Source: Vespa crabro (lineage: Eukaryota > Arthropoda > Insecta > Hymenoptera > Vespidae). Taken from it: a DNA stretch of 64,000 nt. Made by a program: the position numbers and the translations under genes. Below, one piece after another: positions 12,362 through 22,251 of the stretch. The stretch is taken from the NCBI RefSeq assembly GCF_910589235.1, contig NC_060956.1, positions 17,749,499 to 17,813,498 of the forward strand, written 5' to 3'. The notes under the pieces are model-generated. The model was given only the letters and a program-made list of their open reading frames with translations. It was not told the origin of the DNA and ran no database searches. How positions within the stretch are numbered: the stretch's first letter is position 1; each line of letters begins with the position of its first letter.

Positions 12362-15278
12362 ATGAATAGGGCAGAAATGGAGGAGGAGGAAACGAGATAG
12401 GATGACACGATTTCTGTCGCCAGACTTGTAATTTTAGCGATCAATCTCAGTGGAATCCGCGGATCAGTGTTGTTCGAAATCATGGCCAATGCGTGTACCT
12501 AACGGTAAAGGGCTTTTCCACGATATCGGCTACAGGCACGAGTGATAACGACGGTCGTTAAATCGTTACGGTGACCGATGGTGTATCGATTACTAACATG
12601 GCCAGAGTGGTCAGATACTAAAATCCGTTGTAAAAATCATCGAGTTTTGCAGTGATCGTTGGTGGATTGCCGATTTACTTGGCCGATAGACTTTCGCTTC
12701 GATAATTCTTCATTTACTCGCTTCGACTAATAAACTTCGTATTTCACTACGGACCAACGGATTGCGTAGAAATTGTTTAAGCTACGATAACGAAGGGATA
12801 AAACTAAAATATGGATATTTGTATTGTATATATGGGAAAATGTGGTAATAGCTAGAGAATGATGACGAAAAGAATAAAACAAAAGAAAAAAAAACTCAAT
12901 GTTAGATTTATATACAAATGATGGAGGATGATCGTAACGTAAGAGAATAGATGCAACGACGATATAAATTAATGTTATATAATTAATTTTTATTTAATAA
13001 ATTTAAATTTAATATAACACCTAAATATAATTTTTATTTCTATATTTTCGACTATAATCGATTTTGTGACATATGTACATATTCTCACTTCATCATTTGC
13101 ATGAATGGTTGAAACAAGAATATATGTATATTACATAGAATTGATTTATTTTAATGGAATCCCAGAAATTTGTAACGCTTCGGATCACTTGAAGGCTAAA
13201 TCTGCCATTGGACATATTTCGTGCGTACATACAATAAGTTATCTGCTTCGAAATACTTGCTGCACATACAATATGTACATCGTTGATATCGAAAGCATTC
13301 TTTACGGCTTTAATGTGGTAAATCAAACAATATCTATAAAGAGAGAGAGAGAGAGAGAGAGAGGGAGAAGAATAAAAAATATGTACGTGCGACTTATCTA
13401 AAATATGTCTCGCGATTCATCGTTCACGATTTTATTTATGAAGTTATTTTTCCGTATAAATAAGACGATTGTCAAGAAGATTCGATGATGAGTTACGGAG
13501 ATTGAGGAGATACGAGAGAAAGAACGATCGATCGATCGGTCGATTAAATGGTTCTACTATCCCAACACGTGAAGCGCACAAAAAGTCACGATAAACGTGG
13601 CAAGAACAAATCTCCCTTAAGCCGCTTCCTGTCGTCGAACAGGATCCGTCCGTTGTACTTACGTTGGTTGATCAGTAATCCACCTCGTTCGCTCCCTTAC
13701 GCGCGATACATAGTAATAAGAATGTAGCACATGAAACGGCTCGACACGAAGGACAATTAACTTTATCTATGTTTCTCCTGTTCGTTTTGTTTTTTTGTTT
13801 GTTTCTTTTTTTTTCTTATCGAAGAGAACGAAAAGAACGAAACGCTTTATCTCGCTCCTCATCGTCTACGATAAATCGTCATTTAAGAAACAAGACAACA
13901 AAAGGCGACTGGCAATTTGTAAACGTCATCCTTGTGTAAAGATTATTATTACTAATGATTCAGATTCATATAAGTCACGTTTTCTTTGATCCTCAGATTT
14001 AACCCTGAGCGCTGACTTATGCCGTAATGTAATTGGAACGAAGTTAGGTTATTTTATATAATTATAAGTTAAACTCTTGATTTATATTTTTTTCTTGTTT
14101 TTCTTTTTTTTCTTTTTTTTCTTTTTTTCTTTTTTCCAAGCACGCTTGAAAAATCCTTCGCATTGTGACATCCTTTGGTTGCCTTGGACTTTAATATTTC
14201 GATCATTCGGTAAGCTCGAAGTTTTCATAACTTTTTACAGATATATGAGCGATATATAATATAGGTTGCGTGTTTCCTTGGGAACTCAGGGAATTAAGCA
14301 CGCGAACTAGTACACCGATGAAAATCTCTGAGTGGTATGCTTTCGAAGGAAGGTGAAAGCGCCGAATCTTTCTCGCTTTCCTTTACAGTAAGTTGAAAAC
14401 TGGCTGATATGACAGGGAATGAGAAAATGGTATATTCTGGTCGTAGGTCCAACGTGCAAGACATGCACTATACGAAAAGAGCTTTGGAAATGGTTATACG
14501 CCTCTAACGAGCATCAGAGAAGTGGAGTAGTTAAGAGCAGTTGTACGTATGCAAAGCCAAAGGTTTCTTTGACGATACTACGATTTCAATGTAAGTAAAT
14601 TAATATACACGTTTCCCATAGTAAAATATGTTAAATCAAAACTACTAGATGTAACAAATGACGTAAGAATTCTTATTAATAGAGAATACATGTGGTTTTA
14701 TTTATGGTACCGAATGAAATATATTATGATAATTCTAAATTCTAAAAAAAAAAGAAAAAAACAAAATACATATATTTATAAAAAAAAAAGAAAAAAAAAA
14801 AAAGAACGATTTAGAAAAAAGAAAAATGATTCTTTTATATTTACAAGGAGACAAAGAAAATACGAATTTAATTTAGAAAGGATAAGCCGCGTATTAATAA
14901 AAACGTTCGCCAAGGGGCAAAAGGATCGCTACGGTTTTTCAGCTTGTCCCTGGAGCAAGAGAAGAATCTTTGCGGCGTTTCTTCGGGTCATAACGAATAG
15001 GGAGTGTAATCTTGTAAACGTGGATCGTACGTCAACGTGATCGTTTTGCATTTCGGCGTAGCTAGAAACGTCGCACGGATGAAGGAGCGGACGTCGAGTT
15101 GGATAAAATCAGAAGCTAGAGTATGTTGCTCTTGGGAAATAAAGGACGAAGGAGAGAGCACACGCAGGGAGATCGGGGGAGCAAGTTGCTCTGACTCCGT
15201 TTCTGTGGTCCACCCCTTGTGACTCCTTCTTCTTGCGCTCGCGTGCACGTACGCATGAAAAGGTATAAGGAAGAAAGG

Positions 15279-15293
15279 AAGAGAGAGATAGAG

Positions 15294-15334
<41 letters not shown>
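15279..15334. repeat. (GA)n microsatellite
   Basis: The GA tract begins with imperfect GAAA units and ends in a pure run. Confidence 0.94.
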
Positions 15335-15338
<4 letters not shown>

Positions 15339-16118
15339 AGTGGGAGAAGATGGAAAGAAAAAAGTGCTGGATCGTCGTTGCTAGTTTGAAATTTCAAATT
15401 CATTTACGTGCAAGCCGCTACGAGTTTTAATCCGCTTTAATTATGAAAAATCGTCGAGCGTCGACTGTCTTCCTCCCTCTTTCCTTTTCCTCTCTCATCG
15501 TCTGTCTGACTTCTCTCCAGACATTTTGCTCTCTCTCTCTCTCTCTCTTTCTCTTTCTTTCTTTCTTTCTCTCTTTCATTCCCTGTCTTTCTCATTTCTT
15601 TCCACCGAAGTTGCATCATCATCAGCTTTGGTCCTTTTCGCCGGTCGATTCATCGCTTCTAGTTTATTGCTGCTCCTTACGTAATTAAGTTGATTACGCA
15701 GATACTTCGCTGACATGATATTTGATACTTTATAATACCAAATATCTAATAAAAGCTTGATATTGAAATATAAGAAACAATAATCGTTCGTAATATTGTA
15801 ATGTCAGAGGTCTTAAACTTTTGTAGTTTTTAACTATCTCATGAGTTTCAAATAGTTCCTAATGAATTTTTTAACTTTATACTTTGGATTAGAGAAAAAT
15901 TGCATTACCGTCTTCGTCACGTTATAATTCATACCATTGGAAATTGTATTCATTGATGTTTTTATATATAAATATTGTGCTTTCGTTGTCTTGCTTTCTT
16001 TAAAACGGTTGGCCAATCGAACACGTGGTGAAATTCTTGATATAACAATTTTTCCAAAGCTTCTTGCTCGACTGCGTAATATTCCTCAATTATTTGTTGT
16101 GCCTGTCAACGGAATAAA

Positions 16119-16124
16119 TTTATT
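16119..16124 (-). promoter_or_regulatory. Candidate polyadenylation signal of Dnai3
   Basis: The minus strand reads AATAAA here, 172 bases beyond the stop codon. A long minus-strand A tract lies between at about 16197-16219, but it is genomic. This is the only canonical hexamer seen close to the stop, and no transcript evidence is available. Confidence 0.4.
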
Positions 16125-16193
16125 ATTATTATTATTTTTTTTTTTTTTCATAAGATTAAGTTTGAAAGACAAATGATCTTTCTAAAGATTTTC

Positions 16194-16225
<32 letters not shown>

Positions 16226-16295
16226 AAAATAAGAAATACGATTAAGCAGTCGTGAGTTTACTGTAAGAAATCGTCTAATCGTATCGCAATGAATT

Positions 16296-16676
16296 CTATT
16301 TCATTTTCACCTCTTCTTGAACCTTAGATTTCTCAGTAGGGATTTCGGTCATTAATTTTGTATCTTTCAAGGGCTTCGACATGATGTAAGGCAAGGATAT
16401 TTGATCGCGATCGTCCGATTTATGATCGATTTCCTGCTCCGGAAAGAGAAAAGTTAAGGTCTCCTTGAAAATCTGGTCTCGTTCTTGCAAAATCTTGTGA
16501 ATTTTTCTATCTTTTCTCTGAGCTTCTTGGCGTAATTTTAAAATTGGCGCTCGTTGTCTCTCAAGAACGTCCCTCCTGAGACCTTTCTTCTCGAGGACAG
16601 TTATTTGCATGCGTTTCATTTCCATCTCACGCCAACGTTCTTTAGTTTCTTCTATAAATTGCCAAGGCTTCCGTTT
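16296..16676 (-). CDS. Dnai3: Dnai3 coding exon 12 (coiled-coil tail, stop)
   Basis: This exon encodes residues 991-1116, and the stop occupies 16296-16298. It starts KRKPWQFIEETKERWREME and stays charged and helical to ILQERDQIFKETLTFLFPEQE, then ends in a looser Lys-rich stretch. This extra helical tail, with the acidic leader, explains most of the length difference from vertebrate family members. The acceptor atttcag|AAA is strong. Confidence 0.88.
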   Translation of the reverse strand, partial: KRKPWQFIEETKERWREMEMKRMQITVLEKKGLRRDVLERQRAPILKLRQEAQRKDRKIHKILQERDQIFKETLTFLFPEQEIDHKSDDRDQISLPYIMSKPLKDTKLMTEIPTEKSKVQEEVKMK

Positions 16677-19600
16677 CTGAAATATTCCAATCGAGATATT
16701 ATTTTATCTCGATCGAATATCAAAGAATCTATCTAACTAAAAGGGAAATCATTCTAAAGAATGAAAGTCAATAGCGATTAATAAACTCGATCGCAATACT
16801 GATCTCCATCCATTTTTTTCTTTTGTAAGAATGCTCGATAGGTATAGCATACTTTTCTTTTTGTCTTTTCTTCTTCTTTGGCTTTCCTTAATATCTCGGC
16901 CATTTCTTCTTGTTGCTTTATTTTTGCTTCTAAACGTTTCTCTTCTACTTCCTTCTCGTCTAATTTCTTTTTCTTATGGATCCTTTCAAAGTTCTTTATA
17001 TTCCAAGCATCTTGCCAGTTTTTAAATTTAGATATCTGCTCGGATAAAGCGTACGTTTGTATTAACTTCGTATAGAAATGGAAATTGATAATAAAAGATA
17101 AATAATCGGTTTACTCTATCGACTTGCTGATCGACATAATCTTGCATCCATTTAATATCGCTAACGTCGAACGTTAGTAATATTGGAGGGGCGGTGAATA
17201 TTCTCAGAGTACCATTATAGTCGCAGATTGCTATGCATTGTGGGTCCAAGGGTAACTCATGTATATAAACGCCCATAATTATATGGCCAGACACGCTTTG
17301 CGTAATAGTCGGTTCTTGACTCTTGACGATGAAGTCCCAAATTTCTATGGATCCGTCTAATCGCGCCAAAAGTAAAATCGTTGGACGGATGTTGGTCCAG
17401 CAGCAACCCGAGTAACTAAATAAAAATGATACTTTATATTTCATAGAATAAGTCTACGGAAAGTAATTTAAATGCGTAACCGAAGTTTCATTTTATTTTA
17501 TAAACGTAACGTCGTTTTATACGCTCGTATTTTATATCCGTAACAAGAACCAGCCGAGCTTCAGGCGATGAAGAGATCTTGGACCAAACGATGTATATGT
17601 GTGTAACAACGTCGAAAGGTACGGGCTCTATCGAAAATAGCTTTCATTAACGAAGCGGTGTTGGTGCTCGTGTTGTAACCGTAAGTTATGGCTGTATTGT
17701 CATGCAGATCATACCGAAAGTTCGGTTTCCACTAGCGAAAACTACATACAGGCGATGCATCCAAAACGAGCGAGGTGCTTGCGCAGCAATACGAAACGCT
17801 ACTGCGGCAATTACATGCTGTGCATTGCGGCAATTTATCGTACGAGCTGCTCGTTATTTTTACTACGGATGAAACGCAGCCCATTATGGCACGTATGTAT
17901 GTTTACGTATATTCATACTGTCACTTCTCGATTCTATATCGACGTTTCTCCTAGACAAGTAATCTATTTCTAGTCGATCGATGACCTACATTTTCTTTCA
18001 TCATATCACGATATATGTATATGTCTATATCCGAGTCTATATGTATTTAAGCCGATCCATCGATGTGATAATGAATATGATAACGAACGTGATAGCAAAC
18101 AAGAATGGAGAGGGTTGAGTAGGTGAACTAAAAAGCAGCGATATTGGATTTTTCGTCGCTTACCGCAGTTCCGATTTTTTCCAAATAACCGGCTCTCCAA
18201 AGTCCTCTCTCCAAACAGCAAAAATACGTCCGCCTACGGTAGCAACGATATTCTTGTGAAACTCGGATCTCGCCATGTGCGTAACCGGCCCATCGTGTAT
18301 ACGCTTTATCCATTTCCATTTGCATTTTTCTCTATTAGTCAAATTGTTAACGTCTGAAGGGTTTTCGAATCCCTCCCAAGTAATGAGTCCGACGTAACCT
18401 GTGTAATTTCGATAATCCGTCGTTTATTTGACAATAATATCAAACGTGATACGATAAAAGTAAGCCTACCTTCGACTGTGCCAATAAAAATTTCCGGTTC
18501 CATTATATAATCGGGTTTTTCCAATATGAATTTAAAGCATCGTCTTGTTGAAATATCCATCTTCATAACTGGAAATGCTTCGTCTTTCTTTAATTTTGGG
18601 AAGTACATGGTGAACGTGCTTAACATCGGATAACGACTCTCGTTTGGATATTGAATGAAAAGTATGTAATATGGTTTCCAAATACGATCGAACGATCGTA
18701 AGGGTGAAACAGATTCCATCAATATAGGAGGATATGCTTTTTTTTGATTTACTTTCTTAGTTTCCTCCTTTCTCGGTATGTTTTCCCTTCAAACAGATTG
18801 CGTTTTAATTAGACCCATGTATGGAGAATGTTAGGATTCAATCATAGGAAGGAGGTAAAGGAATTCGATATGCGATTTGACGAGCAATCGATGATTAGAA
18901 AGGAGGACCTATCCATCAATTTTCGAATGTACGCAATGTTAGTGAGAGTGCACGAGAATGGTGGATATACGACGGAGTTACTAGGGCCATTAGAGTTCGG
19001 CAGAGTCGAGAGTTTCTCGAAGAGGGATGAGAAGCGAAGATGGAAAGTGGTGGGTGATCGCGGAGAATGGCCGGTTAGGATCGGCCAGAGGATGCAGACG
19101 TTTCTCATGGCCGTTTAGCTCGCGACAAGTTCCTCAGGGGGCGTGGACGAACATTCAAAGTCACTAACTTCGCTCCCGGCAGACGGTTGGTGTAATTCTC
19201 GTTGGTGGTTATCAATTGGCAGCTCAGGTCGTAGCTCACGTTATCTAACATCGAGTTGACCCTGCGGCTCTTTAATGAGTTCGCTTGCCGCTGACGTAGT
19301 CACTCGGAAGGATGAAAGACTTTAAACGAGCTTGGAAGACGAACGGAGCAGAATGCTAAAGCTCGTAAGAGCTTTACTTGGAAAAGCTTCGAGGTAAACG
19401 AAGGAGAATGATCAGAGTAATCGCATTCATCGATTGCGATTATCAAGATTGAGTTTTAGCATATAACGAAAAAGTTGCTATCGTAATATTTTCGATCGAC
19501 GATAATACGCAAATATTGTGAGTACTAACTTGAGATCCCAAAAGGCGATGGTTCCATCCATGCTACAGGTAATGAATTGCATGGAAAGATTTTCGAAGGT

Positions 19601-21011
19601 CGTATCGTTCTCCAAAGATTTGATTCTACCGTTCTTCTCGACTTTGTGGTAAGACGGTATCCAAGTTATTTTGGTTATAGCAGCTTTCTGGCTGTATTGC
19701 AACGAGGACATCGCTACCGGTCTTAAGATCGACGATTCAAGGGTATCTTTCATCCACCTCATCAGAGACCATAGAGTAATTTTATATTTCACTTGAATGG
19801 AAGTGGGATCTATTATCGTTTCCATGCTTTCAATATTATCCGGTAAGGACCAAATGGCGATCTGAACGGAAATACCATAAAGTGTTTTGCTATTCGTGTC
19901 TTCTTCTTATGATTCTCGTAACGAATAAATTCTTTTACCTCGATACCTGTCGTTTCGAATATAGTGCTTACCTGACCGTTCGCACAACCACCAATGATGA
20001 TCCTACCATCTAAGGGACAAATGGAGATTGACTTGATCTCCCTTGGGCATTCCAGGACCAACTTCGGACTCAAACAATCATTGAAGGACCACACTAATGC
20101 TAAATTATCACCTTCACAATCTCTGAGGACCTATAAAACGACAAAAAAAAAAGCACGATCGTACAATTATAACGTTGTAATACGATTATTTTTCTATATT
20201 TTTAAATTTATTGTAATTAATATGCGCCCTTTAGATTCAAATTACTATCTGAATGACTGTTAATATCATTATTTACCTCTTCGTACACTTCTTGATTCAA
20301 AAAGTATTCTGAATTGCCGTAATGAGTATAAGTCACGCAAGCGATACCAGTCCACAAAGGATGCCAAGATAGATCATTAATGACTTTGTTCTTCGTTCGA
20401 AGCTTGCTGTAAAAACTTTGATATTCTCTGTATTCTACTGGTATAGGTGCTTTCGTATCTCTTTCGTACTGCGCAAGATTTGTATAATCGTCCGCATAAA
20501 TATCCCACGTCGCGTTCATTTGCACCTATTTCGATGAATAGTTTGTATATTTTACAAAAAAGAAAAAAGAAAAAAAAAAGAAAAATAATCATAACTAAAG
20601 GAAGATAGAAATCATACAAGTAGATATTTATAAAGGATATTTAGACGGATATTAAAGTACAAACCTGATCGCATATAATGTCGGTATAACGTCGTAGAAA
20701 TCTCGTGAGATTCTCGATATCTTCTTCTGTAAAGGCGGATATATCGATCGGCTTGTACTCATATTGGTATTGAAACCAGGAATTTACGGGTATTGAAGGC
20801 GGGGTCTGGGCGTCGTTGTCCTTGATGCTGGGCGTCACTTGCGTGGGCCTGCTTATCGTGCTTCGTGACACGTTCTCGAATGTCTGCCGATATGGCAGCA
20901 AGTCGATGTATCCGTCCCTTTGATCGTCCGCTCTCCTGTCTACCAGATTCATTGGCACGTTGAGCAAATTCGCCGTAGATACGACCTGTTTATCGTACGT
21001 GATAATACGAT

Positions 21012-21059
<48 letters not shown>

Positions 21060-22251
21060 CTCTTTCTCTTCTTTCATTCTTCTCTTTCCGTATGTCCATT
21101 TAATCTCTTGCAATGGGATAACATTGCTCAATTATTACATAGATTTGTAGGAGAAATAGCGTAGGATAATGGAGAAAAAGTGTAAGTACATTTTCATGTA
21201 AGGTGATATACCTGGATCTCGATTTGGGGCCTTTGATTCTTGATAACATTCTCGTCGACCTCCTTGCCACTTCCTAGATCCTTCCACTTGGCTGGCTGCT
21301 TGTAAACGGCGTTCCTCACGCGAATCTCGTGACTCCGCCTCTGAATTTGAATTTGCTGCAATACGGTTTCCTTTGCCTCGATGCTTAGACAAATGTAAAA
21401 TTGGCCCTCCTCGGTGACAGAAGGGGCGTAACCGATCAGCATTCTCCTTTCGGGATATTCAAGGATCTCGTTCTTCATCGACAAGAACTCACTGCTCTCG
21501 GAGTGAAGATGGAGATCGTCTTCGATGGTTTCCTTTTGTACCCATACCCATGGATATTCCGTAGTGACATTCTCACCGATGACGCAACCGATCGTTTGTT
21601 GAATTGAAGGAGATAAATCGATCCTTGCTACACCAGCACCCTAAAGATTAGATTAAAAAAAAAAAGAAAATATTTCTTTTCTAAGGAGAAATTATATTTT
21701 ATCTCAATCAATAAATTAATATTTAACCATAGACGTGGAATAATGAATTTCTTGTTGTTTTGATAGGACTTCTTCATCTATTTTACCAAGTTGTAAGATA
21801 TCATAAAATGAAGGGCCACTGGCTTCATAAGAATCTAATTCGTATATGGTTTTACTCCGTTTGGGAAAATCATCGGCGAGATCTATACTAATTATTTTTT
21901 TCGCTTTCTCTTCCCAATCCTTATCTATATTTCGTAGAAACGATACGAATGGAAAAAATTAATCGGCCAAACGAGATGATCAAGAACTATCAAAGATCAA
22001 TCACCTTCTATTTCCTCGTATTCTTCCTCGTCAATTTTCATTTCACCTTCCTCTACATACATTTCTTCTGCTTCTTCTTCTTCTTCTTTTTCTTCTTCTT
22101 CTTCTTCTTCTACTATTACTACTATTTCTTTTTCTTTTCCTTTTTCATCTTTCTCCTTCGTATCTTCTTCCTTTTCTCGTTCTTTATCGTCGTAATTGTA
22201 TTCATCGTTTTGTCGATGATCATCGGCTTCTCTTTCATCAGATTCTTCCAT
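16296..22251 (-). CDS. Dnai3: Axonemal dynein intermediate chain 3 (WD repeat-containing protein 63), complete gene, 12 coding exons
   Basis: The exons, in transcript order, are 22005-22251, 21728-21924, 21212-21640, 20665-20985, 20277-20525, 19972-20130, 19530-19861, 18470-18786, 18164-18398, 17115-17415, 16853-17035 and 16296-16676. They join in phase to 3351 nt, or 1116 residues plus stop. Seen: WD-type strands such as DLSWHP (about residue 449), GGCANGQIAIWSL, ITCSMDGTIAFWDL, VATVGGRIFAVWRE and LDGSIEIWDF, then a Lys/Glu-rich coiled coil from about residue 930. Known: this order matches the DNAI3/WDR63 family, orthologous to Chlamydomonas IC140. It is an intermediate chain of the two-headed inner dynein arm and helps assemble and regulate it on axonemal doublets. 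The product is longer than human DNAI3 (about 890 residues), mainly through the acidic leader and the C-terminal tail. Inferred: expression in testis and ciliated mechanosensory neurons. The alternative, DNAI4/WDR78, fits less well. Confidence 0.93.
16853..17035 (-). CDS. Dnai3: Dnai3 coding exon 11 (coiled coil)
   Basis: This exon encodes residues 930-990 in phase 0 at both ends. It is nearly all Lys, Glu, Arg and Gln (for example KEVEEKRLEAKIKQQEEMAE), so it should be a helical coiled coil. DNAI3 proteins have a Glu/Lys-rich tail in the same place after the WD body. The acceptor gagcag|ATA and donor AAA|gtatgc fit. Confidence 0.87.
17115..17415 (-). CDS. Dnai3: Dnai3 coding exon 10 (last WD repeats)
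   Basis: This exon encodes residues 829-929. It contains SGCCWTNIRPTILLLARLDG followed by SIEIWDF and, later, CIAICDYNGTLRIF. These are the last two propeller strands, matching the family's RPGVFYIG..DG.I.IWD and IATADYYGTLHI positions. The exon ends VDQQVDR in phase 0 before a 79-bp intron. Confidence 0.91.
17416..18163 (-). other. Dnai3 intron 9
   Basis: This 748-bp intron lies between the exons for residue 828 and residue 830. It is less AT-rich than intergenic DNA, with CpG-containing stretches around 17740-17880. No second gene, repeat family or RNA is recognised in it. Confidence 0.6.
18164..18398 (-). CDS. Dnai3: Dnai3 coding exon 9 (WD repeat)
   Basis: This exon encodes residues 751-828 plus two bases of Arg 829. 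It contains GYVGLITWEGF, HDGPVTHMARSEFHKN and VATVGGRIFAVWRED. Vertebrate DNAI3 carries the same HDG.V, TVGGW and IWKE elements in the same order. The intron before it is only 71 bp, and acceptor ttacacag and donor CG|gtaagc are both good. Confidence 0.9.
18470..18786 (-). CDS. Dnai3: Dnai3 coding exon 8
   Basis: This exon encodes residues 645-750 plus one base. It has a basic linker (ENIPRKEETKKVNQKK) and then SFDRIWKPYYILFIQYP and IFIGTVE. The acceptor is the uncertain part: tttgaag|G at 18786 keeps the phase, but another in-phase AG 12 bases further in the direction of transcription would shorten the linker by four residues. The donor is G|gtaggc. Confidence 0.82.
18787..19529 (-). other. 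Dnai3 intron 7, with plus-strand 96-codon ORF
   Basis: This 743-bp intron is one of only two long introns in the gene. It contains a plus-strand ATG-started reading frame at 18828-19118 (96 codons, starting MLGFNHRKEV). The minus strand is also open across much of it. The sequence is more GC-rich than the other introns. No family is recognised, and the frame may be chance. Confidence 0.3.
19530..19861 (-). CDS. Dnai3: Dnai3 coding exon 7 (WD repeats)
   Basis: This exon encodes residues 535-644 plus two bases of Lys 645. It begins IAIWSLPDNIE and ends FITCSMDGTIAFWDL, with KITWIPSYHKVEKNG between. The end is the counterpart of the family's cysteine-containing TCS.D.T..FWD strand. The donor is AA|gttagt in phase 2. 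The intron before it is only 110 bp. Confidence 0.91.
19972..20130 (-). CDS. Dnai3: Dnai3 coding exon 6 (WD repeat)
   Basis: This exon encodes residues 482-534 in phase 0 at both ends, with acceptor ttttatag and donor CAG|gtaagc. It contains ALVWSF, LVLECP and GRIIIGGCANGQ, which read straight on into IAIWSL at the start of the next exon. Together they form a classic WD strand that parallels the GGC-NGQ element of vertebrate DNAI3. Confidence 0.91.
20277..20525 (-). CDS. Dnai3: Dnai3 coding exon 5 (family EYQSF motif, first WD strand)
   Basis: This exon encodes residues 399-481 in phase 0 at both ends. It contains EYREYQSFYSK followed by INDLSWHPLWTG. DNAI3-family proteins have the same pair, an EYQSF element followed by a WHP strand that opens the propeller. 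This is the strongest single family marker in the gene. Confidence 0.9.
20665..20985 (-). CDS. Dnai3: Dnai3 coding exon 4
   Basis: This exon encodes residues 292-398 in phase 0 at both ends, with acceptor ataaacag and donor CAG|gtttgt. The middle is Pro/Ser/Thr-rich and the end is helical (EEDIENLTRFLRRYTDIICDQ). It links the N-terminal arm to the WD body. The 226-bp intron before it contains a CT microsatellite. Confidence 0.88.
21018..21070. repeat. (CT)n microsatellite in Dnai3 intron 3
   Basis: A pure CT run lies inside the 226-bp intron between exons 3 and 4. It is a GA tract on the transcribed strand. Confidence 0.95.
21212..21640 (-). CDS. Dnai3: Dnai3 coding exon 3
   Basis: This exon encodes residues 149-291 in phase 0 at both ends, with acceptor atctttag and donor CAG|gtatat. 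It contains YPWVWVQKETIEDD and IQRRSHEIRVRNAVYK. The second sits where other DNAI3 proteins carry a basic ISRKR-type segment. It belongs to the N-terminal arm that contacts other inner-arm subunits in the family. Confidence 0.88.
21728..21924 (-). CDS. Dnai3: Dnai3 coding exon 2
   Basis: This exon encodes residues 83-148 and begins with the last two bases of a split Asp codon. It contains DKDWEEKAKKIISIDLADD and ends YSTSM. The acceptor is aatatag and the donor is ATG|gttaaa, which is non-canonical beyond GT but leaves phase 0. This is the N-terminal region before the WD body; no separate domain is recognised in it. Confidence 0.83.
22005..22251 (-). CDS. Dnai3: Dnai3 coding exon 1 (acidic leader, start codon)
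   Basis: This exon encodes residues 1-82 plus one base. The first usable ATG is at 22249-22251 (MEESDERE); the upstream in-frame codons are ATT, ATT, ATA and TTG, so this start is preferred. The segment is almost entirely Glu, Lys and Asp, with a Glu-rich run around residues 48-61 encoded by a GAA/GAG repeat. The donor reads G|gtgatt, which is weak, but it joins in phase across an 80-bp intron. Acidic leaders are common in dynein intermediate chains, but this one is probably expandable and fast-evolving. Confidence 0.82.

Larger units (their letters stand above)
2902..16118. other. Gene-poor intergenic DNA
   Basis: A 13-kb stretch with no supported exon on either strand. Simple sequence is frequent. 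The AT content rises sharply at about 10.5-11.85 kb, where A/T homopolymers dominate. CpG-bearing, less AT-rich islands occur near 5.0-5.25, 8.1-8.35 and 15.0-15.25 kb. The longest open frame (minus strand, 5368-5877, 169 codons) resembles no known family. Confidence 0.6.
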
